A DNA stretch of 64,000 nt from [Mycobacterium] zoologicum (GTDB lineage: Bacteria > Actinomycetota > Actinomycetes > Mycobacteriales > Mycobacteriaceae): positions 393,191-457,190 of the forward strand of contig NZ_CP083985.1 in assembly GCF_020172665.1 (NCBI RefSeq), in the 5' to 3' direction. Each line of letters opens with the position of its first letter. The first letter of the stretch is position 1. The translations under genes were made by a program, and so were the position numbers. This document shows positions 35,915 through 44,915 of the stretch, in pieces. The notes under the pieces were generated by a model. It saw only the letters and a program-made list of their open reading frames with translations, was not told where the DNA came from and ran no database searches.

Positions 35915-36193
35915 CTACCGGCCGGGCGGGCGGCATTCGACGCCCGGGTTCTGGCAGTACATCCCGACGCCGCCCCGGATCACGCTGCCGCTCTGGACGT
36001 TCGATTGTGAGGTCTGATTACCCGGGTGCACCATTGCCGGAATCTGTGCCGAAATGAAGTCATCGATCAGTGGTGACGGAGCCGGAATAGGGCCCGGGTC
36101 AGAGGGATCGGCGTGTGCCGCCACGGCGCCCGCCAACGCGACAAAGACACCTATCGCACCGGCTGCCACAGTGTGAGCGAGTTGTTGTCGCAT
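35915..36193 (-). CDS. small secreted protein
   Basis: The product is 92 aa from the ATG at 36193. A signal peptide (about 1-28, ending AHA) precedes a Pro/Ser-rich segment (DPSDPGPIPAPSPLIDDFI) and a final MYCQNPGVECRPPGR with two cysteines. It converges on the previous small secreted gene with three bases between the stops. Unknown function. Confidence 0.65.
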   Translation of the reverse strand: MRQQLAHTVAAGAIGVFVALAGAVAAHADPSDPGPIPAPSPLIDDFISAQIPAMVHPGNQTSQSNVQSGSVIRGGVGMYCQNPGVECRPPGR

Positions 36194-36366
36194 GATCGCC
36201 TCCCACGGACTCGTCGTCGACAATCCGCGTGAGGTCCACACTACCGCCGGTTGCGACCGGGAACCACGGTGGGGATATTGCGGAGCAATCACAACGGCGC
36301 AACGATGTCTGCCGACGCAATCGACGAAATCCGAGTTTGCCCGCCAGTCGCCCTAGCGTGTTGGCC

Positions 36367-37074
36367 ATGGCGCCGATCATGAGCGGTCTACGTCGCGTGA
36401 CAACCGTGATGACCTGCATGATCTGTCTGGTGATGCCCTCAGCGGTTGCCGAACCGCCCCCCGAACCGATTGCCGAACCTGCCGCGATGGTCAAGTCGGG
36501 ATTCGCCAACCCGCCTGCCACGATCCGAACCCCGGACGGGTGGACGCTGGTCGTCGGCACCCAGGACGAGACCCAGATTCCGGTGCCGCCGCTGACCACC
36601 GCCATCTCGTCTCGCGAATACAAGGCGAGCGGAACGTATTTCGCCGAGCTGATCGGACCGGCGGGCGCAACTCCAGAAGGGGTTCTGGAGGCGGGGTTCC
36701 AGATCGGCTGCGGGATCGACATGAGCACCGCCAACGGTGTCACGATGTCCGGTTCGGTCGGTGCGATCCCGGCGTTGAGCGCGATGCTGCCGGTCCCGCC
36801 GGAGCCGGGTGCGCCGTTGCAGTTCCTCCCGGGCATGGCCACCCCGATCACCGGCGTGGTCACCGTCGGGCTCAAGCCCGGCCTGGTGTTCATCGTGCCG
36901 GTGCACCAGAAGGTGTTCAAGGGGGCCCACCCGTGGGTGATGATCAGCGACTTCCACGTCAAGATCGACGGCTGTGTCGGTGAGTCGTTCATCCGCTCCT
37001 ACGCGGTGTTGACCCGCCAGACCGACGAGTCCGACGTGGTGTTGTCCTACATCGGGCCGACGAAGACCGTCTGA
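36367..37074 (+). CDS. MspA-family porin-like protein
   Basis: The product is 235 aa with a signal peptide (about 1-28, ending AVA). The core contains ISSREYKASGTYFAELIGP (about 80-98) and GVLEAGFQIGCGIDMSTANG (about 104-123), the hallmark block of the MspA fold (GxLExGYQIG). A beta-rich middle is followed by a C-terminal FIRSYAVLTRQTDESDVVLS. MspA proteins form octameric outer-membrane pores in fast-growing mycobacteria. Two cysteines (in IGCGI and DGCVG) set it apart from classical MspA, so it may be a non-pore family member. Confidence 0.8.
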   Translation: MAPIMSGLRRVTTVMTCMICLVMPSAVAEPPPEPIAEPAAMVKSGFANPPATIRTPDGWTLVVGTQDETQIPVPPLTTAISSREYKASGTYFAELIGPAGATPEGVLEAGFQIGCGIDMSTANGVTMSGSVGAIPALSAMLPVPPEPGAPLQFLPGMATPITGVVTVGLKPGLVFIVPVHQKVFKGAHPWVMISDFHVKIDGCVGESFIRSYAVLTRQTDESDVVLSYIGPTKTV

Positions 37075-37125
37075 CCGGGGCCGTGGTGTCGGGCCCTGTG
37101 CAGGCCGCGTCATGGCGCGATTTCG

Positions 37126-37199
37126 TGGAGCCGATGACGGGAATCGAACCCGCGTATTCAGCTTGGGAAGCTGATGTTCTGCCATTGAACTACATCGGC
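37126..37199 (-). tRNA. tRNA-Gly (anticodon CCC)
   Basis: Read on the complement from 37199, the acceptor arm GCCGATG pairs fully with CATCGGC. The anticodon arm is TCAGC-TTCCCAA-GCTGA, giving anticodon CCC (Gly, GGG codons). The T arm GGGTTCGATTCCC is normal. The CCA end is encoded (37126-37128). It lies upstream of and divergent from dcd. Confidence 0.95.
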
Positions 37200-37333
37200 G
37201 TTGGTGCCATCGAAGGCTAGCATCTGGGCGCCCGGCCGCCGGCGAGTGTGCGGAACCGCAGGCGAACCCGCCGAAATGCCGACCAAACCGCACACTCGGC
37301 GGCGAAACGGCGCCCAGCGGATACGCTCGTGCG

Positions 37334-37906
37334 GTGCTGCTCTCCGATCGCGATCTGCGGGCCGAAATCGCTTCCGGCCGACTGGGCATCGAGCCCTTTG
37401 ACGACGCCCTGGTCCAGCCCTCCAGCGTGGACGTCCGCCTCGACAGCCTGTTCCGGGTGTTCAACAACACCCGCTACACCCACATCGATCCCGCGAAGCA
37501 GCAGGACGAGCTGACCACGCTGGTCGAGCCGAAGAAGGGCGAGCCCTTCGTGCTGCATCCCGGCGAGTTCGTGCTGGGCTCCACCCTGGAGTGCTGCACG
37601 CTGCCGGAGGATCTGGCCGGCCGGCTGGAGGGCAAGTCGAGCCTGGGACGCCTGGGCCTGTTGACGCATTCCACGGCGGGTTTCATCGATCCGGGCTTCT
37701 CCGGACACATCACCTTGGAGCTGTCCAACGTGGCGAACCTGCCGATCACGTTGTGGCCGGGAATGAAGATCGGCCAACTGTGTCTGCTGCGGCTGACCTC
37801 GCCGGCGGAGCACCCCTACGGCAGCACGCGGGTAGGGTCGAAATATCAGGGCCAGCGCGGGCCGACGCCGTCCCGCTCGTACCAGAACTTCATCAAGTCC
37901 GGTTAG
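37334..37906 (+). CDS. dcd: dCTP deaminase (bifunctional dCTP deaminase/dUTPase type)
   Basis: The product is 190 aa from a GTG start. It begins [20 protein letters not shown] and has [28 protein letters not shown] and [20 protein letters not shown], with the catalytic Glu and the GKSSLGR loop. It converts dCTP to dUTP and, in M. tuberculosis, on to dUMP. Length and flanking tRNA-Gly match Rv0321. A C-terminal [16 protein letters not shown] tail is typical. Confidence 0.96.
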   Translation: MLLSDRDLRAEIASGRLGIEPFDDALVQPSSVDVRLDSLFRVFNNTRYTHIDPAKQQDELTTLVEPKKGEPFVLHPGEFVLGSTLECCTLPEDLAGRLEGKSSLGRLGLLTHSTAGFIDPGFSGHITLELSNVANLPITLWPGMKIGQLCLLRLTSPAEHPYGSTRVGSKYQGQRGPTPSRSYQNFIKSG

Positions 37907-37980
37907 CCCTCGGATGTGATGGCCGCCTTGCGGCTGCGATGAAGCCGGTACCAGGCCGATCAGCAGCAGGTGGAGGTTTT

Positions 37981-39453
37981 GTGGACATCGTTCTCGGGAT
38001 GTCGATGGCGCCCTCGACGGTCCGCATGGTGTTGGTGGAAGGCGAGAACGCCGACGGCGTCACCGTGGATCACGACGACATCGCGATCGCCGCCGGCACG
38101 CGCAGCGGGCCGCAGCAGGTGGTCTCAGCCATCCTGGGCACCCGCGAGGGGGCTCGCGAGGGCGGCTATCAGCTCAGCTCGACCGGAGTGACCTGGACCG
38201 ATCCGGCCGAGGCGGCGGAGCTGCGTGCGGCCTTGGTCGGCCACAAGGTCGAGAACGTGATGCTGGTGTCGGCGTTTCTGGCCGCCGCCGCGCTGGCCCA
38301 GGCGGTGGGCAGCGCGACCCGTTACGCCCGCACGGCCCTGCTGTTCGTCGAACCGGAGGCGGCGACGCTGGCGGTGGTCAGCTCCGATGACGGCTCGATC
38401 GCCGAGATCCGTCGTCAGCCGCTGTCGCGCGACGACGACCGCGCGGTCGGTGAGCTGACCGAGCTGGCCGCCGGCGCCCAACAGTTGTCGTCGCAGCCGG
38501 ACGGGCTGTTCGTGGTGGGCTCGGGCGTCAACGTGGCGATGATCAAACCCGAGCTGGACAAGGTCAGTGAGCTGCCGGTGATCGCTCCCGAGGAACCGGA
38601 CATGGCGCTGGCCCGCGGAGCGGCGCTGGCCAGTGCGCACGCGCCGCTGTTCTCCTCATCGACCCGGGCGCTGGCCTGGGCGCAGGACCCGGGCACCGGC
38701 GCGATGGGTGCGGGGCTGGTCAGTGCGGGGTACGCCTACGTCGCGGGCGGCGAGGTCGACTACAACGCCACGTCCGACAACGAGCCACTGGCCTACAGTG
38801 CGGTGCCGGACTTCGGTGACAGCGGATTCATGCCCGTGTTGGCCCCCGAAGTCGACAACCCCGAGCTGGTCGATTCCCGGCTGCTGGACTTCAGCACCGC
38901 GGCGCTGCCCCGCCGCGAACGCAAGCCGATGCTGGTCACCGGCGCGGTGGCCGCGCTGTTCGTGGTCGGGGTGGTCGGGTTGGCGATAGCGCTGGCCATG
39001 GGCATGCGTTCGGCTGATGGCCACAAGCCCGAGGTGCGCGCCAACGTCGTCACCCACCAGGCGCCGCCCCCGCCGAAGGCCGTGGTTCCGCCACCGGCCC
39101 CGGAGGCGCCACCCGCTCCGGAGGCCCCACCCGCGCCGGTCGAGGTGCCGGCTCCGCGAGCCGCCGTCCCGGCGCCGGCCCCGATCGCCCCGGCGCCGGC
39201 CCCGCCTCCGCCGGCTCTTCCGCCCCCGGTGATCCCGAACCTGCAGATCCCGGGGCTGCCCGGCGGCCCGCCGCTGTTCCCCGCACCGCCGCGTGGCGGG
39301 GGACACGGTGGCGGCCGCGGGGACGACGACGACGGCTGGGGTGACTGGGGCCACGGCGGTTGGGGTGGTGGCCATGGCCGTGGTGGTGGCGGTGGTCACG
39401 GCCACGGCGGCGGGGGGATACCGGGCCTGAAGATCCCCGGCCTCCACTTCTGA
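37981..39453 (+). CDS. DUF7159-type membrane protein with Pro-rich and Gly/His-rich tail, copy 1
   Basis: The product is 490 aa from a GTG at 37981 with GTGGAGG before it. The N-terminal 210 residues (MDIVLGMSMAPSTVRMVLVE) form an actin/Hsp70-like soluble domain as in Rv0312-type proteins. One membrane helix lies at about 322-342 (VAALFVVGVVGLAIALAMG). A Pro/Ala stretch (about 358-420) and a GGGHGGG/DDDDGWGDWGHGG tail rich in His, Gly and Asp follow. The C-terminus ends IPGLKIPGLHF. Partner or function unknown; it is followed by a diverged copy. Confidence 0.75.
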   Translation: MDIVLGMSMAPSTVRMVLVEGENADGVTVDHDDIAIAAGTRSGPQQVVSAILGTREGAREGGYQLSSTGVTWTDPAEAAELRAALVGHKVENVMLVSAFLAAAALAQAVGSATRYARTALLFVEPEAATLAVVSSDDGSIAEIRRQPLSRDDDRAVGELTELAAGAQQLSSQPDGLFVVGSGVNVAMIKPELDKVSELPVIAPEEPDMALARGAALASAHAPLFSSSTRALAWAQDPGTGAMGAGLVSAGYAYVAGGEVDYNATSDNEPLAYSAVPDFGDSGFMPVLAPEVDNPELVDSRLLDFSTAALPRRERKPMLVTGAVAALFVVGVVGLAIALAMGMRSADGHKPEVRANVVTHQAPPPPKAVVPPPAPEAPPAPEAPPAPVEVPAPRAAVPAPAPIAPAPAPPPPALPPPVIPNLQIPGLPGGPPLFPAPPRGGGHGGGRGDDDDGWGDWGHGGWGGGHGRGGGGGHGHGGGGIPGLKIPGLHF

Positions 39454-39520
39454 GTGGGGATTTCTCCCGGCCAGACCTAAGATGGGCTAAATAATTGCCG
39501 ACCGTGACGGAGGAGGTGCG

Positions 39521-41191
39521 GTGGACATCGTCCTAGGCGTGTCGACGGCACCGCCGTCGGTTCGCATGGTGCTGGTCGAAGGGGAGAACGCCGGCGGCGT
39601 CACCGTCGACGAAGACGGCTTCGAGGTCGACGGCGGCATCGTGACGTTCCCCGAGCGGGTGGTCTCGGCGATCCTGGGCACTCAGGAGAGCGCGCAGCAG
39701 GGCGGCTACCGCCTGGCGTCCACCGGCGTGACCGTGGCCGACCAGGTGCAGGCGGGCCAGCTGCGCGACGCGCTGGCCGACCGGCGGGTCGAGAACGTGA
39801 TGCTGGTGTCGGCCTTCCTGGCGGCCGCGGCGCTGGCGCAGACGGTCGGCGGGGCCATCGGCTACGAGCGGACCGCGTTGATGTTCATCGAGCCCGACAA
39901 GGCGACCCTGGCCGTCGTCGACTCCTCCGACGGCTCGGTCACCGAGCTGCACCGGGTGTCGTTGCCCGCCGATGACGTCGCCGCCGTCGGTGAGTTGACC
40001 GCGCTGGCCGCCCAGGCCGGCCGGCTCGCATCGCAGCCCGAGGGTCTGTTCGTGGTCGGATCCGGGGTCAACGTCGAGGTGGTCAAGCCCGAGTTGGAGG
40101 CGGCCAGCCCGCTGCCGGTCAGCGTGCCCGAGGAACCGGAGACGGCACTGGCGCGAGGTGCGGCGTTGGCCAGTGCCCATGCGCCGCTGTTCGATTCGTC
40201 GACGTCGGCACTGGCGTGGGCACGCGATCCGGGCACCGGCATGCTCGATCCGGAGCTGGTCGCACTGGGCTACGCCCACCTGGCCGGCGGTGGTGCCACG
40301 GATTACGACGCCACCAACGGGGAGCAGGCCCTGGCGTACAGCCAGGTCGCCGACGACAGCGGCTATCTGGACTTCACCGTCGACGACACCACCGGCAGCA
40401 TCGACGAGGACTACCCGCCGAGCACCGGCATGCGGCTGTTCGACGACATCGAGGCGCCCCGGCAGCGTCGGCCCTTCCTGCTGGCCGGCAGCGGGCTGGC
40501 GGCGTTCTTCGTCGTCGGGGTGGCCAGTCTGGCCGTCGCGCTGGCGGTCACCATCCGGCCGACCGCCGCGGATCATCCGGTCCCCGGCAAGAACATCGTC
40601 ATACCGACTCAGGAGGCGCCGGTGATGGCGCCCATCGTGCCGCCGGCCCCGGCGGCGCCGGCCCCGCAGGCACCCGCTCCGGCTCCGGCGGCCCCGGCGC
40701 CGGTGGTTCGGGCGCCCGCGGCAAATCCGCCCGCGGCCCCCGCCCCGGTGGTTCCCGCTCCGGCTGCGCCGGCCCCTGCGGCTCCCGCACCGATACCGAT
40801 CCCGGTGCCGGCCCAGATCCCTGCGCCCGCACCCGTCGTACCGCAGGCCCCCGCCCCGGTGAAGCAACCCGACCTGCCGTCGATCTTCAACCCGCCCAAG
40901 CAGAGTCCGCCCAAGAACGACAACCCGTCGTGGCTGCCCGGTAACAACGGCGGCGGCAACAAGGACAGCAACCCGTCCTGGCTGCCCGGTAAAAGCGGTG
41001 GCGGCGACGGTGGCAAGAAGGGCGGCAACCCGAACCCGTGGCTGCCCGGTAACAGCGGCGGGGGCAACAACAACCCGTGGCTGCCCGGGCTCGGTGGCGG
41101 CAACAGCGGCGGTTCGTGGTTCCCCGGCTTCGGCGGCGGCGGCGGTGGCGGCGGCCGCGGTGGTGGCGGGCACGGCGGTTGGCCCTTCTGA
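39521..41191 (+). CDS. DUF7159-type membrane protein with WLPG repeats, copy 2
   Basis: The product is 556 aa from a GTG at 39521 with GGAGGAGG before it. The N-terminal domain (MDIVLGVSTAPPSVRMVLVE) aligns with copy 1 throughout. The membrane helix lies at about 325-345. A long Pro/Ala segment is followed by several spaced repeats of the form NPSWLPG or NPWLPG separated by GGGN-type linkers (about 465-525), then a Gly-rich end. The repeats replace the His-rich tail of copy 1. The pair arose by duplication. Confidence 0.75.
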   Translation: MDIVLGVSTAPPSVRMVLVEGENAGGVTVDEDGFEVDGGIVTFPERVVSAILGTQESAQQGGYRLASTGVTVADQVQAGQLRDALADRRVENVMLVSAFLAAAALAQTVGGAIGYERTALMFIEPDKATLAVVDSSDGSVTELHRVSLPADDVAAVGELTALAAQAGRLASQPEGLFVVGSGVNVEVVKPELEAASPLPVSVPEEPETALARGAALASAHAPLFDSSTSALAWARDPGTGMLDPELVALGYAHLAGGGATDYDATNGEQALAYSQVADDSGYLDFTVDDTTGSIDEDYPPSTGMRLFDDIEAPRQRRPFLLAGSGLAAFFVVGVASLAVALAVTIRPTAADHPVPGKNIVIPTQEAPVMAPIVPPAPAAPAPQAPAPAPAAPAPVVRAPAANPPAAPAPVVPAPAAPAPAAPAPIPIPVPAQIPAPAPVVPQAPAPVKQPDLPSIFNPPKQSPPKNDNPSWLPGNNGGGNKDSNPSWLPGKSGGGDGGKKGGNPNPWLPGNSGGGNNNPWLPGLGGGNSGGSWFPGFGGGGGGGGRGGGGHGGWPF

Positions 41192-41220
41192 GCCGGGTCC
41201 GAATCCACTAGCCTGACGGC

Positions 41221-41970
41221 GTGGATTACGCCTCAGCGTTACTCGATGAGACCCGGGCCCTCGGTGAACTGGTCCGCGCCGGTGATCCCGCGCTGCCGAT
41301 CCCGACCTGCCCCGAGTGGAACCTCACCCAACTGTTCCGGCACGTGGGCCGCGGACATCGTTGGGCTGCACAGATCGTCGGCGACCGGATGGACCGTCCC
41401 CTGGACCCCCGCGACGTCGTCGGCGGCAAACCGCCCGCCGACACCGACGGGGCGATCGCCTGGCTGAACGACGGCGCGCTGCTGCTGCTCGACGCCGTTG
41501 CGCAGGTCGGACCCGAAAACCCCGCATGGACGTTTCTGGGGCCCCGCCCGTCGGTGTGGTGGGTGCGCCGCCGCCTGCACGAGGCGACCGTGCACCGTGC
41601 CGACGTCGAGCTGGCTCGCGGAGCCGAGTTCACGATCGCACCGGCGCTGGCCGCTGACGGGATCGACGAGTGGCTCGATCTGATCACCGTGCGGCTCAGT
41701 CAGAATGAGCAGCCGCTGGCCGACGGTGTCAGCGTGCACCTGCACGCCACCGACGACAGCGTGGGCCCGGTCGGGGAGTGGACGATCAGCCGGTCCGGCG
41801 GTGCGGTGACCTGGGCGCATGAGCACGGCAAGTCATCGGTGGCGCTGCGCGGCCCGGTGCGCGACCTGTTCGTGGCGGTGATGCGCCGGGTTCCGGTGGC
41901 CGACACCGGCATCGCGATGTTCGGCGACACCGCGGTGTGGCAGAACTGGCTCGACCACACCGCGTTCTGA
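41221..41970 (+). CDS. mycothiol-dependent maleylpyruvate isomerase-like / DinB-fold protein
   Basis: The product is 249 aa. The N-terminal four-helix domain has TCPEWNLTQLFRHVGRGHRW (about 30-49) with a metal-ligand His, and VRRRLHEATVHRADVELARG (about 117-136) with two more His, as in the TIGR03083 family of mycothiol-linked enzymes. A C-terminal domain follows (about 165-249). Family members isomerise maleylpyruvate or transfer thiols; the substrate here is unknown. It starts at a GTG. Confidence 0.8.
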   Translation: MDYASALLDETRALGELVRAGDPALPIPTCPEWNLTQLFRHVGRGHRWAAQIVGDRMDRPLDPRDVVGGKPPADTDGAIAWLNDGALLLLDAVAQVGPENPAWTFLGPRPSVWWVRRRLHEATVHRADVELARGAEFTIAPALAADGIDEWLDLITVRLSQNEQPLADGVSVHLHATDDSVGPVGEWTISRSGGAVTWAHEHGKSSVALRGPVRDLFVAVMRRVPVADTGIAMFGDTAVWQNWLDHTAF

Positions 41971-41998
41971 CGCCGCGGCACACGGTAGTTTGCATCCC

Positions 41999-42358
41999 AT
42001 GAGCACATCGGAGATAGCGACCGTCCTGGCCTGGCATGACGCCCTGGCCGCCGGCGACCTGGACACTTTGGAGAAGCTGTCCAGCGAGGACATCGAGGTG
42101 GCTGACGCCGGCGGTGCCGAGCAGGGCCGTCAGGCATTGCGGCGGTGGGCCGCTTCGGTGCGGCCGAACAGTGCGCTCGGACAGATGTACGTCCACCACG
42201 GTGTGGTGGTCGCCGAGCTGACACCGGCCGGAGCCAGCTCGGCGGAGGGGGTTGCGTTCCGGGTGGTGCACGACCACGTCACCGCGGTGTTCCGTCACGA
42301 GAATCTCGCTGAAGCGCTGTCCGCTACCGACGTCACCGAGGCCGATCGGGTCGACTGA
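41999..42358 (+). CDS. SnoaL/NTF2-like small protein
   Basis: The product is 119 aa. It begins MSTSEIATVLAWHDALAAGD, LDTLEKLSSEDIEVADAGGA and has QGRQALRRWAASVRPNSALG, the layout of the NTF2/SnoaL alpha-beta fold. No catalytic Asp-His pair is obvious. It is followed by the convergent TetR gene, with a 26-base tail overlap. Confidence 0.7.
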   Translation: MSTSEIATVLAWHDALAAGDLDTLEKLSSEDIEVADAGGAEQGRQALRRWAASVRPNSALGQMYVHHGVVVAELTPAGASSAEGVAFRVVHDHVTAVFRHENLAEALSATDVTEADRVD

Positions 42359-42989
42359 CGCTGACCGCGGCGCGCTGCAGGGACGCTTCGGCGTTCTCCC
42401 GGCTGTCGCCCATGCCGACGAACATGTCGACCATCATCGGGCTGAGCAGCTGGTCGGGTGGCCGGTCACCGTGGCTGAGGGCCCCGACGATCTCCAGCAG
42501 CACCATGCCATGGATCGCGCTCCAGATGCGCAGGGCAAAGTCGAACACGTCGTCTCGGCGGACCCTTCCGGTGTCGACGATCCGCTGTAGGGCGTTGACC
42601 AGTTGGCCGAACGACGTTGCCGCCACCGGCATCTCGGTGTCCGGCATCCGGAACAACTGTTGTGACGTCAGGCCGAACATCAGTCGGTAGCGCTGCGGAC
42701 TCGCCAGCGCGAACTTCCGGTAGTGGTAACCCATGACGAAGAAGTCGGCCATCGGGTCGTCGGTTGTGGGCGTTGCGGCCAGCGCTTGGCCGAACCGTTC
42801 GAAGGACGCCGCGACGATAGCGTCCAGCAGGCCGTTCATCCCGCCGAAGTGGGTGTAGACGGCCATGGTCGAGGCCCCGATCTCGCCTGCCACCTTGCGG
42901 GCCTGCAACGCCTCGGGGCCGATGCTGTCCAGCAGACGGGTACCGGCCTCGATCAGGCGCTCGCGCGGACTCGAACTCACCCTTGCCAT
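42333..42989 (-). CDS. TetR family transcriptional regulator
   Basis: The product is 218 aa. The helix-turn-helix is in residues about 10-55 (RLIEAGTRLLDSIGPEALQA, VAGEIGASTMAVYTHFGGMN). The C-terminal domain has KFALASPQRYRLMFGL, typical of the TetR_C_13-like group. It is divergent from the carotenoid oxygenase, with two palindromes between them. Confidence 0.88.
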   Translation of the reverse strand: MARVSSSPRERLIEAGTRLLDSIGPEALQARKVAGEIGASTMAVYTHFGGMNGLLDAIVAASFERFGQALAATPTTDDPMADFFVMGYHYRKFALASPQRYRLMFGLTSQQLFRMPDTEMPVAATSFGQLVNALQRIVDTGRVRRDDVFDFALRIWSAIHGMVLLEIVGALSHGDRPPDQLLSPMMVDMFVGMGDSRENAEASLQRAAVSVSRPDRPR

Positions 42990-42995
42990 GCTGCC

Positions 42996-43032
42996 ATAAC
43001 AGTGTTATACATGTCGACATAACATCGTTATG
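42996..43032 (+). promoter_or_regulatory. paired TetR operators before the carotenoid oxygenase gene
   Basis: Site 1 is ATAACA-G-TGTTAT (42996-43008), a perfect dyad. Site 2 is CATAAC-ATC-GTTATG (43018-43032), also perfect. The centres are 23 bp apart and both share the ATAAC/GTTAT half-site. They fill the gap between the TetR start (42989) and the oxygenase start (43048). Confidence 0.75.
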
Positions 43033-43047
43033 GCCAGGAGGTGCCCG

Positions 43048-44493
43048 ATGACCAACCCCTACCTTCAGGGCGGTTTCGGCCCGATCGCGCAGGAATACAC
43101 CCTCACCGACCTCGCGGTGGCCGGGACCATCCCGGACTACCTGGACGGGCGTTACCTGCGCAACGGACCCAACCCCGTCGGAGAGCTCGATCCCGCGACG
43201 TACCACTGGTTCATCGGCGACGGCATGGTCCACGGCGTCCGGATTCGCGACGGCAAGGCCGAGTGGTACCGCAACCGCTACGTGCGTGGACCTCAGACGG
43301 CTAGGGCGCTGGGTGAGCAGCCACGCGCGGGCCGGCACGCCGGGGCGTCGGGGATCGGTGCCAATACCAACGTGATCGGTCACGCCGGGCGCACGTTCGC
43401 GCTGATCGAGGGCGGCATCTCCTGCTACGAGCTGACCGACGAACTCGACACCGTCGGGGTTTGCGACTTCGACGGCACGTTGCCGGGCGGCTACACCGCG
43501 CACCCCAAGCGTGACCCGGACACCGGTGAGCTGCATGCGGTGTCCTACTCGTTCGCCCGCGGCAATACCGTGCAGTATTCGGTGATCGGCACCGACGGCC
43601 GGGCCCGGCGAACGGTGGACATCGAGGTGACCGGCTCGCCGATGATGCACGACTTCTCGCTGACCGAGAAGCATGTCGTCTTCTACGACCTGCCGGTGAC
43701 GTTCGATGCGCAACAGGTAGCCCAAGGCATCGCACCACCCGGGCTACGACTGCCGGTCCGGCTGATTCTGAACGCGCTGATCGGCAGGGTGCGTATCCCC
43801 GACCCGCTCACGGCCCGACTGCCGCGCCGCGACCGCGACCCCCGGACGATGCCTTACCGGTGGAACCCGAAATACCCTGCGCGGGTCGGCGTCATGCCCA
43901 GAGAAGGTGGCAACGCGGACGTTCGCTGGTTCGAGGTGGAGCCCTGCTATGTGTTTCACCCGATGAACGCCTACGACGAGGGCGACACCGTGGTACTCGA
44001 CGTGGTGCGGCACCCGAAGATGTTCGACACCGAGATGCGCGGCCCCGCCGAAGGTCTGCCCACCATGGAACGCTGGACGGTCGACCTGGCCGACGGCAAG
44101 GTTCGCGAGTCCCGGTTCGACGATCGCGGCCAGGAGTTCCCGCGGGTGGACGAACGTCGGGTCGGTAAACGGCACCGATTCGGGTATGCGGTGGGCATCG
44201 GCAATGGCGTGGTGCCGGAAGGGACGTTGCTCAAGCACGACCTGGTCGGCGGGACGACAGCGACCCGATCATTCGGCGATGGAAAACAGTTGGGCGAGTT
44301 CGTCTTCCATCCAGCCGCCACCGATGCCGCCGAAGATGACGGGGTGCTGATGGGCTTTGTCTACGACACCGCGGCAGATCGCAGCGCGCTGGCGATCCTG
44401 GACGCATCGACGATGGAGGACGTCGCCAGTATCGCTCTGCCGCACCGGGTTCCCGCCGGATTCCACGGCAACTGGGTGCCGGCCGGGCAGTGA
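43048..44493 (+). CDS. carotenoid cleavage dioxygenase (RPE65 family)
   Basis: The product is 481 aa from the ATG at 43048 with AGGAGG before it. The four iron-binding histidines are in place: His152 (YTAHPKRD), His201 (PMMHDFSLT), His304 (YVFHPMNAYDEG) and His473 (GFHGNW). The family motif YLDGRYLRNGPNPVGELDP is near the N-terminus. It should cleave carotenoids or stilbene-like double bonds with oxygen. The adjacent TetR and its operators suggest induction by a substrate. Mycobacteria have related genes (Rv0654, Rv0913c). Confidence 0.92.
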   Translation: MTNPYLQGGFGPIAQEYTLTDLAVAGTIPDYLDGRYLRNGPNPVGELDPATYHWFIGDGMVHGVRIRDGKAEWYRNRYVRGPQTARALGEQPRAGRHAGASGIGANTNVIGHAGRTFALIEGGISCYELTDELDTVGVCDFDGTLPGGYTAHPKRDPDTGELHAVSYSFARGNTVQYSVIGTDGRARRTVDIEVTGSPMMHDFSLTEKHVVFYDLPVTFDAQQVAQGIAPPGLRLPVRLILNALIGRVRIPDPLTARLPRRDRDPRTMPYRWNPKYPARVGVMPREGGNADVRWFEVEPCYVFHPMNAYDEGDTVVLDVVRHPKMFDTEMRGPAEGLPTMERWTVDLADGKVRESRFDDRGQEFPRVDERRVGKRHRFGYAVGIGNGVVPEGTLLKHDLVGGTTATRSFGDGKQLGEFVFHPAATDAAEDDGVLMGFVYDTAADRSALAILDASTMEDVASIALPHRVPAGFHGNWVPAGQ

Positions 44494-44504
44494 GGAGTTC
44501 GATC

Positions 44505-44915
44505 ATGACCACGACCGTTGTACGCGTCGGCGACCCGGAGCGGGAACGCACCGCCGCCCGGCTCGGGCAGGCATTCACCCAGGGCTACCTCTCGATGCCG
44601 GAGTACGAGACCCGACTGGGGCGGGCCTTCGAGGCCCAGACGGTTGTGGCGCTGGGCGATCTGGTGGCCGATCTTCCCGTCGAACGGATCAGACGCCAAG
44701 ACCCGCAGCGTCGCGCGGCGCGGCAGGCCGCCGCCCGCCGTGGCGCTCGGATTCACCTGGGCGTCTACCTGGCGGTGTCCGTGCTGATGGTCGCCATCTG
44801 GCTGGTGACCGCGATGTCAGTGGGGCAGTGGTACTTCTGGCCGGTATGGCCGATCTTCGGTTGGGGGATCGGGGTGGTGTCCCACATGCTCGCGCCGAAG
44901 AACTACTTGCGGTAG
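44505..44915 (+). CDS. DUF1707 (SHOCT-like) protein with two membrane helices
   Basis: The product is 136 aa from the ATG at 44505 with GAGGAG before it. The DUF1707 motif VRVGDPERERTAARLGQAFT and EYETRLGRAFEAQTVVALGD fills residues about 6-45. Two membrane helices follow (about 90-108 and 115-130). Such proteins are widespread in mycobacteria with unknown role. The tail overlaps the convergent aminotransferase gene by 13 bases. Confidence 0.8.
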   Translation: MTTTVVRVGDPERERTAARLGQAFTQGYLSMPEYETRLGRAFEAQTVVALGDLVADLPVERIRRQDPQRRAARQAAARRGARIHLGVYLAVSVLMVAIWLVTAMSVGQWYFWPVWPIFGWGIGVVSHMLAPKNYLR

